A DNA stretch of 64,000 nucleotides, from positions 382,001 through 446,000 of the forward strand of contig NZ_CP128650.1 of assembly GCF_030644225.1 (NCBI RefSeq), written 5' to 3'. The DNA is from Selenomonas dianae. GTDB lineage: Bacteria; Bacillota; Negativicutes; Selenomonadales; Selenomonadaceae. Below the pieces are notes generated by a model, which did no database searches, had not been told where the DNA came from, and was given only the letters and a program-made list of their open reading frames with translations. The translations under genes were made by a program, and so were the position numbers. This document shows, one piece after another, positions 58,714-64,000 of this stretch. How positions within the stretch are numbered: position 1 is the stretch's first letter; every line of letters begins with the position of its first letter.

Positions 58714-60864
58714 TTATACCGTCGCGACCGAATCGAGTGCCTTGACCTCGCCCGTAGCGGTCATCTCAACGCTCGTGCCTTCGGGTAGACCCGTGAAGAT
58801 TACAAGACAGGCATCGGATTTCGCATTCTTCCGAATGTAGTCGATGTCGAACTCCATGAGCTTGTCGCCCTTCTTCACCTGCTGTCCCGATTCGACAAAG
58901 ACATTGAAGCCCTGTCCGCCGAGCGCGACCGTATCCACACCGATGTGGAGCAGATACTCCATGCCGTCTGCGCTCTTCATGCCGATGGCGTGCTTCGTGT
59001 CAAAGACAAAGACCACCTCGCCGTCGGCGGGCGCGACGACCTCGCCTTTGCTCGGGTAGATGAAGAAGCCGTCGCCCATCATCTTGCTTGCGAACGCCTC
59101 GTCGGGTGCCTCCGTGATCGGGTGTACCGTGCCTGTGACGGGGCTGCAGAGTGTGCGCCGCGCACCTGTGGAGGCTGCGGCTGCCGGTGTTTCCGCAGCG
59201 GTGGGACGTTCCTCGACGGGGGCTGCGGCAGGTGCATTGTCCTCCGGCTCAACCTCGGGTGCGGTCTCAAGATAGGTCTCAAGGTTCGACTTGATGACGG
59301 CGACCTGCGGACCGTAGATGACCTGTACGCCTGTGCCCTTGACGATGACGCCGACCGCGCCCGTCGCCTTGAGCAGCTTTTCATTTACCAGCGAGGAGTC
59401 TGCGACCGAGCAGCGCAGACGCGTTGCGCAGCAGTCAACGGACGTGATGTTACGCTTGCTGCCGAGTCCGCGTGCAATCGCTGCGCTCTTTGCATCACCC
59501 GACGCGCCGCCTGCGCCCTCGCGTGCCTTGTAGTCCGCCTTTGTATAGAGTTTCGTTTCCTCGTCGTCGTCCTCACGGCCAGGCGTCTTGAAGCCAAAGT
59601 GCTGAATCATCCAGCGGAAGATGAAGTAGTAGAGGAAGAAGTAGATCACGCCGACCGGGATGACGTACATCCAGTTCGTCTTTGCCTCGCCCTGCAAAAT
59701 ACCGAAGATGAAGAAGTCGAGGAGACCGCCGGAGAACGTAAGACCCACGGCGATGTTCAGCATGTGTGCAATCATGTACGCCGCGCCTGCGAGTGCGACC
59801 TGCACCGCGAAGAGCGCGGGAGCCACGAAGAGGAACGAGAACTCGATCGGCTCCGTGATACCCGTGAGCATACAGGTGAGCGCCGCCGAGAGGAGAAGTC
59901 CCCCCGCGACCTTCTTCTTCTCGGGACGCGCACAGTGGTACATAGCGAGTGCCGCGCCCGGCAGACCGAAGATCATGAAGATGAACTCACCCGAGAAGTA
60001 GCGCGTCGCGTCTGCACTGAAATGTGCGACGTTCGGCGAGGCGAGCTGTGCGAAGAAGATGTTCTGACCGCCCTGGATGAGCTGACCGTCGATCATCATC
60101 GATCCGCCGACGCCCGTCTGCCAGAACGGCAGGTAGAAAACGTGGTGCAGACCGAAGGGGATGAGCGCGCGCTTGATGATACCGAAGATCAGCGTGCCGA
60201 TGTAGCCCGTACCTGTGACGAGGCTGCCAAGGGCGAAAATCCCCTGCTGTGCGAGCGGCCAGAGGAAGTACATCGCAATCCCGACAAAGAGGAACACAAT
60301 CGTCGAGATGATCGGAACGAAGCGCGAACCGCCGAAGAAGGAGAGTGCATTCGGCAGGACGATCTTGTGATACTTGTTGTGCAGCCATGCGACACCGATG
60401 CCGACGATGATGCCGCCGAACACGCCCATCTGGAACGACATAATGCCGCAGGAAGCGGCAATCGTCCCTTCAAGAACTGTCGGAGCGACAGAGCCGTCCG
60501 GCAGGATCTGCCCGCCGAGTTTCAGCATCGCATTACACGCTGTGTGCATGACGAAGAACGCGATCATCGCCGAGAGCGCCGCGACCTCCTTCTCCGCCTT
60601 TGCCATGCCAATGGCGACACCGACCGCGAAGATGATCGGCAGATTGCCGAAGATTGTGCTGCCTGCACTCGCCATGATCGTGAGCAGTGCATTCAGTGCC
60701 GTGCCCGCACCGAGGATGCCGCCGAGACCGTATGTCTCAATCGTCGTCGGGTTCGTGAACGACGCACCGATGCCGAGCAGAATGCCCGCGATCGGCAGAA
60801 TCGCCACGGGCAGCATGAAGCTGCGCCCGACGCGTTGGAGCACACTAAAGATCTCATCTTTCAT
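58714..60864 (-). CDS. PTS transporter, glucose/N-acetylglucosamine type, EIICBA
   Basis: 716 residues. The IIC membrane domain (about 1-400, opening LQRVGRSFMLPVAILPIAG) imports the sugar. IIB (about 435-520) carries the phosphorylated Cys in VDCCATRLRC. IIA (about 575-700) carries LLHIGVDTVALGGQGF with the phosphorylated His. A single chain with all three domains is like NagE or some PtsG. The IIC loop GITEPIEFSFLF is shared by both, so glucose or GlcNAc is not decided. The start ATG 60864 follows AAAGGGGT. It is monocistronic from its own promoter. Confidence 0.93.
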   Translation of the reverse strand: MKDEIFSVLQRVGRSFMLPVAILPIAGILLGIGASFTNPTTIETYGLGGILGAGTALNALLTIMASAGSTIFGNLPIIFAVGVAIGMAKAEKEVAALSAMIAFFVMHTACNAMLKLGGQILPDGSVAPTVLEGTIAASCGIMSFQMGVFGGIIVGIGVAWLHNKYHKIVLPNALSFFGGSRFVPIISTIVFLFVGIAMYFLWPLAQQGIFALGSLVTGTGYIGTLIFGIIKRALIPFGLHHVFYLPFWQTGVGGSMMIDGQLIQGGQNIFFAQLASPNVAHFSADATRYFSGEFIFMIFGLPGAALAMYHCARPEKKKVAGGLLLSAALTCMLTGITEPIEFSFLFVAPALFAVQVALAGAAYMIAHMLNIAVGLTFSGGLLDFFIFGILQGEAKTNWMYVIPVGVIYFFLYYFIFRWMIQHFGFKTPGREDDDEETKLYTKADYKAREGAGGASGDAKSAAIARGLGSKRNITSVDCCATRLRCSVADSSLVNEKLLKATGAVGVIVKGTGVQVIYGPQVAVIKSNLETYLETAPEVEPEDNAPAAAPVEERPTAAETPAAAASTGARRTLCSPVTGTVHPITEAPDEAFASKMMGDGFFIYPSKGEVVAPADGEVVFVFDTKHAIGMKSADGMEYLLHIGVDTVALGGQGFNVFVESGQQVKKGDKLMEFDIDYIRKNAKSDACLVIFTGLPEGTSVEMTATGEVKALDSVATV

Positions 60865-61007
60865 AACATTACCCCTTTCTCCCTCCGCTTTCATCTCCCT
60901 GTACACCTCTCCTTTGGGCAATATATGGGAAAAACATCCAAAAGATTATAAAACCGATGTTGATGTTTCGCTGATGAACTGCGGAATCTATAAAATCATA
61001 CGTGGTA

Positions 61008-61036
61008 ATTATACCGTAGATGGAGCGGGCGTGTAA
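61008..61036 (-). promoter_or_regulatory. Promoter for the PTS EIICBA gene
   Basis: Minus strand: TTACAC (61036-61031), 17-nt spacer, TATAAT (61013-61008). A 140-nt leader follows, with another TATAAT at 60950-60945. No antiterminator-type hairpin is clear. Confidence 0.55.
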
Positions 61037-61088
61037 AGAGATGATTTTGAGAAGAAGGATAACGGTGGAAAGATGACTGTAATTCTTT

Positions 61089-61182
61089 GCGGATTTTCCT
61101 GAAAAATTTTTAATTTGGGCAGGAAAATCCGCGGGGGGGGGAATAATATACTCATAAAAGATCATCAAGAATAGTTGATGAT
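61089..61182 (+). promoter_or_regulatory. Inverted repeat, G9 tract and second inverted repeat before the small gene at 61202
   Basis: A 13-bp perfect inverted repeat (61089-61101 with 61120-61132) is followed by nine G residues (61133-61141), a -10-like TATACT (61148-61153) and an 8-bp perfect inverted repeat ATCATCAA/TTGATGAT (61161-61182). Nothing else is seen in the gap 60865-61201 apart from the PTS promoter. Confidence 0.5.
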
Positions 61183-61201
61183 AAGAAAGGAGGCATCCTT
61201 T

Positions 61202-61369
61202 ATGGCTACATTTCGCGTATTATGGGATGAACTTTCGCCGAATGCTAAGTATCCAAATCGAAAGGGGACGACGGTGCAAGCGTCTTCGATGGCGGAGGCG
61301 AAATCAAAAGTGAAACAGAGAGTTTCTAGAAATGTGAAGATCAGTAATATGACAGCGGTAAAGCTGTAA
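61202..61369 (+). CDS. Small hypothetical protein (55 residues)
   Basis: 55 residues, basic, soluble. It begins ATFRVLWDELSPNAKYPNRK and ends in a Val/Lys-rich part. The segment SMAEAKSKVKQRV suggests one helix between two strands. No family recognised. AAAGGAGG lies 8 nt before ATG 61202, so translation looks real and strong. Confidence 0.6.
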   Translation: MATFRVLWDELSPNAKYPNRKGTTVQASSMAEAKSKVKQRVSRNVKISNMTAVKL

Positions 61370-61425
61370 GCTAAGATCTTCTTGTATGCTGTGCAGGATC
61401 TGTATAATTAAAGGGAGCGATTCAA

Positions 61426-61947
61426 ATGTCGATGTTGCCGGTGAGCAAAGTTCAGGATGCGGCGATGGGCAAGGCTGTGGATATGGTGGCGGGGGAGATT
61501 GAAAAGGGGACGCGTGAACGGGATGAACTTCTGTCTGTTTACAACGAATCTGTCAAAGGGAAAATTTCATCCATTGTCAACCAACATAAACTTATCGGTG
61601 CGGCTGTGGGGCCTCTACCGACGCATGGCGTGTTGACGACCATCAATATGATTGTTCTCTATCGTCGCTTGGGCGGTGCCGTTGATATTAAGGTGATGCA
61701 GGAGTTGGACGCACTGATAGGCAGGGCGGTTTCTGCATCCCGGTGGTCATTTATCAAATTGGGGACATCCTTGTTTCTGATCAAGCAGGTGGTCAGCATT
61801 CTGGATGAATTAGTTGTTTCTGCACCGATCGGTATAGTGGCAGGTCTCATATGCGGGTATAAATTCACACATTGGGCGGGCTTGAATTTTGCTAAGAACA
61901 TCAGTAATATGGTCGATGAAGCAATATTGAAGCACGAAACGAAGTAG
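61426..61947 (+). CDS. Hypothetical membrane protein (DUF697-like topology)
   Basis: 173 residues. A charged helix (about 15-45) precedes hydrophobic segments (about 62-80, 105-125 and 130-150). LLSVYNESVKGKISSIVNQHKLIGAAVGPLPTHGVLTT (key words KLIGAAVG and PTHGVLTT) resembles small GTPase-associated or stress-related membrane proteins, but this is only an impression. AAAGGGAG precedes the ATG. It belongs to a run of small genes (61202-62363) of lower GC. Confidence 0.5.
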   Translation: MSMLPVSKVQDAAMGKAVDMVAGEIEKGTRERDELLSVYNESVKGKISSIVNQHKLIGAAVGPLPTHGVLTTINMIVLYRRLGGAVDIKVMQELDALIGRAVSASRWSFIKLGTSLFLIKQVVSILDELVVSAPIGIVAGLICGYKFTHWAGLNFAKNISNMVDEAILKHETK

Positions 61948-62003
61948 AAACGCCGAGAACATCTTATTGACGTCTGTATCACAAATGCAGGAGTTGAAAA
62001 CAA

Positions 62004-62135
62004 ATGCTCAAGGGTGTGATTGATTTTTTCATTATGGTGGAAAGATGGGGATGGGAAGATGCTGTTCTCACACTGATTGGTCTCTTTGTGCTCATTTGGG
62101 TGGGAGAGAAAATATACGCTTTATGGAAGCGTTAA
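62004..62135 (+). CDS. Small membrane ORF (43 residues)
   Basis: A 43-codon frame with one membrane helix (VLTLIGLFVLIWVG) between a Trp-rich start (FIMVERWGWEDA) and a basic end (YALWKR). AGGAG lies about 11 nt upstream. The spacing between neighbours and the typical single-span layout support it, but there is no family match. Confidence 0.4.
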   Translation: MLKGVIDFFIMVERWGWEDAVLTLIGLFVLIWVGEKIYALWKR

Positions 62136-62156
62136 AGGTGCACGGGAGGGGCGGTT

Positions 62157-62363
62157 ATGGAACTCGTCAATATCAGCGGGAAATCGTTCCGTAAATGTGG
62201 GTTCTGCAAGCATTGGTATGACCCGACGAATGCGGCGATCCGTCCGCGTGCGCCACGCATTGGACAGTGGGAGTATGAGCCGCAGATGAAGAACCGTTGC
62301 CTCCTCACGAATGCGGAGCTGCCCGCCTTTCACTTCTGCGGGAAATACGAATGCAAGATTTAA
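62157..62363 (+). CDS. Small putative zinc-binding protein (68 residues)
   Basis: 68 residues. CGFCKHWYDP and C-GKYEC with further Cys and His between them (CLLTNAELPAFHFCG) could bind one or two zinc ions. GGGAGGGG precedes ATG 62157. The stop is directly followed by the dispersed repeat. No family recognised. The CxxC-x-x-W pattern is like small proteins of defence islands or mobile elements. Confidence 0.55.
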   Translation: MELVNISGKSFRKCGFCKHWYDPTNAAIRPRAPRIGQWEYEPQMKNRCLLTNAELPAFHFCGKYECKI

Positions 62364-62523
62364 GGAAACGCTGATAAATTCAGCCACGCCGTCTTGACGT
62401 ATTTTTTTGCCCGCACTGCGCCCTCGATCCTCCACATAGCCCTTGCTATGTGTCCGGTTTGTCTCCTTGTTCGGACGAAAAAATCTACGCCAATCTGACG
62501 GACTTCATTTTATCAGCGATTCC
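62364..62523 (+). repeat. Longest copy of the dispersed element (160 bp) with terminal inverted repeats
   Basis: Left end GGAAACGCTGATAAATT, right end (reverse complement) GGAATCGCTGATAAAAT, 15 of 17 positions matching. The interior holds a hairpin around CACATAGC / GCTATGTG and no frame. Looks like a MITE. Shorter relatives are at 14859 and 15885, and hairpin-only forms at 2229, 21737, 39989 and 53923. Confidence 0.75.
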
Positions 62524-62586
62524 TTAATGAATGATCTGCTGCGGGAAATTTTTTCCTGCGGCAGATTTTTTGTGGAAATGTTTCTT

Positions 62587-62615
62587 TTGGTCTGTCTGTA
62601 AAGATGTGGTATAAT
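62587..62615 (+). promoter_or_regulatory. Promoter for the Rpn-type nuclease gene
   Basis: TTGGTC (62587-62592), 17-nt spacer, TATAAT (62610-62615). It places the in-frame ATG at 62604 upstream of the transcription start, so that one is not used. Confidence 0.65.
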
Positions 62616-62648
62616 AACGAAAAACGATCTATTGAGGCAGGTGATCCG

Positions 62649-63521
62649 ATGCGTACGGCAGGAGGTCGGCAGTATCAGGACTCGGTGTTCCGTATGTATT
62701 TCAACAACGAGGAGCGGTTGAGGGAGCTTGCGGGTGCGCTGCATGGATGCGTGTATGCGCCGGAGGAGCGGATCGAGATTGTAACGCTCGAAGGCACGTT
62801 CCTGTCACAGATCAAAAATGATGTTTCGTTCGTGTTGGCGGATCGCTATCTTGTGTTTTTGGAGCATCAGAGTACGCCGAATGGAAATATGCCGCTGCGC
62901 TGCTTGTATTATGTCTGCGAGCAGTTTCGGAAGGACATTGCGCCCAAGGAACTCTATGCAAAAAAGAAAATTCGGCTGCCAGTGCCGGAGTTTCACGTGT
63001 TTTATACGGGGGAGGACAATGAGCCCGAAGCGTATGAGATGAAACTCTCGGATGCATATGTCGCGGCGGGGGATGCCGTCAACTTGGAGCTTGTGGTTCG
63101 TTTTCACAATGTTTCCTATGATAAGGCAAAGGTGCTCCTACATCAAAGCCATGCCCTTCATGACTATGCCTTCTTGGTATGGTGTGTGAAGGAAAATATG
63201 CGACAGGGAATGGCACGGGAAAGTGCAATTCGTGAAGCAATTCGATACTGCATAGCACATGATGTGATGAAAGATTTTTTGGAAGCACATGAACGCGAGG
63301 TGATGAACATGGTCGGGTTTGAGTGGAATGAGAAGCTGTTTCGCGAAGCCGTATTTGAGGACGGTCTTGAACAAGGACTTGAGCAGGGACTTGAGCAGGG
63401 GCGTATCTCTGCTGTCCTCAATATGCTGAAGGAAAAACTTCCGCTCGACATGATCGCACGTGTGTCGGAGATGTCGGTCGAAAAAATTCGGGAGATCGGC
63501 AGAATGCACAGCTTGCTATAG
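62649..63521 (+). CDS. Rpn-family recombination-promoting nuclease / PD-(D/E)XK putative transposase-like protein
   Basis: 290 residues. QYQDSVFRMYFNNEERLREL opens the family. NDVSFVL...YLVFLEHQSTPNGNMPLRCLYYV carries the nuclease core (Asp, then Glu-x-Gln, key words EHQST and NMPLR). The C-terminus has GLEQG repeated three times before a helix. Members promote RecA-independent recombination or degrade DNA. They are often in many copies per genome. Promoter and AGGTGAT before ATG 62649 fit. Confidence 0.85.
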   Translation: MRTAGGRQYQDSVFRMYFNNEERLRELAGALHGCVYAPEERIEIVTLEGTFLSQIKNDVSFVLADRYLVFLEHQSTPNGNMPLRCLYYVCEQFRKDIAPKELYAKKKIRLPVPEFHVFYTGEDNEPEAYEMKLSDAYVAAGDAVNLELVVRFHNVSYDKAKVLLHQSHALHDYAFLVWCVKENMRQGMARESAIREAIRYCIAHDVMKDFLEAHEREVMNMVGFEWNEKLFREAVFEDGLEQGLEQGLEQGRISAVLNMLKEKLPLDMIARVSEMSVEKIREIGRMHSLL

Positions 63522-63542
63522 TTATCTTTCGTATGCTATAAT
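63513..63542 (+). promoter_or_regulatory. Promoter for the acetolactate synthase gene
   Basis: TTGCTA (63513-63518), 18-nt spacer, TATAAT (63537-63542). The leader is about 32 nt, too short for a T-box or an attenuator. Confidence 0.6.
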
Positions 63543-63580
63543 ATTCTTATCATTGTGTCGTGCTGTTGAGGAGTGCGTGT

Positions 63581-64000
63581 ATGAGAGGTGCGGAGGCGGT
63601 TCTGGCGTGTCTGCGGGAGCAGGATGTTGATACATTGTTCGGCTACCCGGGCGGGATGATCCTGCCGCTTTATGATGCGCTCTATGCACAGAAGGATATA
63701 CGCCAGATTCTTGTGACGCACGAGCAGAATGCCGCCCATGCGGCGGATGGCTATGCGCGTGCTACGGGGCGCGTCGGGGTCTGCATTGCGACGTCGGGAC
63801 CGGGCGCGACGAATCTCGTGACGGGACTTGCGACGGCGTATATGGACTCGATTCCGATGGTTGCGATTACGGGGCAGGTGGACATCGCCCTGCTCGGGCG
63901 CGATGCCTTTCAGGAGACGGACATCCTCGATGTGACGATGCCTGTTACGAAGCACAACTATAAAATTAAAAATGCGGCGGATCTCGTGCCGACGATTCGT
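63581..64000 (+). CDS. Acetolactate synthase large subunit, N-terminal part (3' truncated by window)
   Basis: 140 residues are seen. [34 protein letters not shown] (the Glu that activates thiamine diphosphate) and [16 protein letters not shown] are the standard signatures of the ThDP enzyme family, closest to IlvB. Such enzymes make acetolactate for branched-chain amino acids. MTHEQ-type start and the lack of a long leader do not separate biosynthetic IlvB from other ThDP enzymes, but [16 protein letters not shown] supports IlvB. GAGGAG lies 7 nt before ATG 63581. Confidence 0.9.
   Translation, partial: MRGAEAVLACLREQDVDTLFGYPGGMILPLYDALYAQKDIRQILVTHEQNAAHAADGYARATGRVGVCIATSGPGATNLVTGLATAYMDSIPMVAITGQVDIALLGRDAFQETDILDVTMPVTKHNYKIKNAADLVPTIR

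Noticed and set aside
62604-62648. Longer N-terminus of the Rpn-type protein from ATG 62604
   Set aside because: That ATG lies before the TATAAT of the best promoter.

Overview
The window (about 64 kb, high GC) looks like the chromosome of an oral or rumen Selenomonas-type bacterium (Negativicutes, a Firmicute with an outer membrane). Its housekeeping genes have strong AGGAGG-type ribosome binding sites and TTGACA/TATAAT promoters, as in Firmicutes. It also carries outer-membrane and LPS genes (bamA, tamB, tolC, lpxD, an LpxL-type acyltransferase, Skp/OmpH proteins, an mlaEFD system) and a flagellar hook gene. The genus is my inference; no rRNA is present.

Layout: 1-2.1 kb, end of a PASTA-domain penicillin-binding protein, an orphan PTS EIIA-Man protein, and cysK. 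2.2-13.6 kb, a seven-gene exopolysaccharide operon of the Pel type: PelD (c-di-GMP receptor fused to a degenerate epimerase-like domain), PelE, a membrane-anchored PelA deacetylase part, PelF, PelG, an unrecognised coiled-coil plus beta-barrel outer-membrane protein, and a separate PelA-type hydrolase. No PelB or PelC is encoded here, so the unknown barrel protein is the best candidate for a new Pel exporter and is the most interesting object in the window. 13.6-18 kb, a PatB/MalY C-S lyase, three minus-strand accessory genes and a DUF134-NifX-type fusion. 18-20.5 kb, a flavodoxin plus a heme-degradation-type radical SAM protein. 20.5-26 kb, mutY, a PBECR-like nuclease domain gene, a small structured RNA, serS, ubiX, a PagL-like lipid A deacylase, and rnhA flanked by an inverted pair of MITE-like repeats. 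26-29.4 kb, mlaEFD (MlaD carries a predicted C-terminal barrel) and a BrnT/BrnA toxin-antitoxin pair. 29.5-33.2 kb, an enoyl-CoA hydratase, a CopG-like protein and two flagellar genes including flgE.

33.3-50.8 kb is a long envelope-biogenesis block: TolC, TamB, a short sigma factor, a TonB-like proline-rich protein, BamA, a barrel-like companion, a GT2/ArnT-like pair, a lipoprotein, three OmpH/Skp paralogues, LpxD and LpxL. 50.9-56.3 kb: an FtsA-like protein with AT-hook-like motifs, a second structured RNA candidate, a DhaL-like protein, gltX and two identical tRNA-Glu genes. 56.4-64 kb: a TauE/SafE permease, tandem rhodanese lipoproteins, a GlcNAc/glucose-type PTS IICBA, small hypotheticals, an Rpn-type nuclease and the start of an acetolactate synthase.

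Two dispersed repeat families run through the intergenic regions. One is a roughly 110-160 bp element with ends like GGAA-C-CTGATAAAT; it also occurs as a 27-bp hairpin just downstream of several promoters. The other is the pair around rnhA. I saw no CRISPR array, no complete insertion sequence and no prophage.
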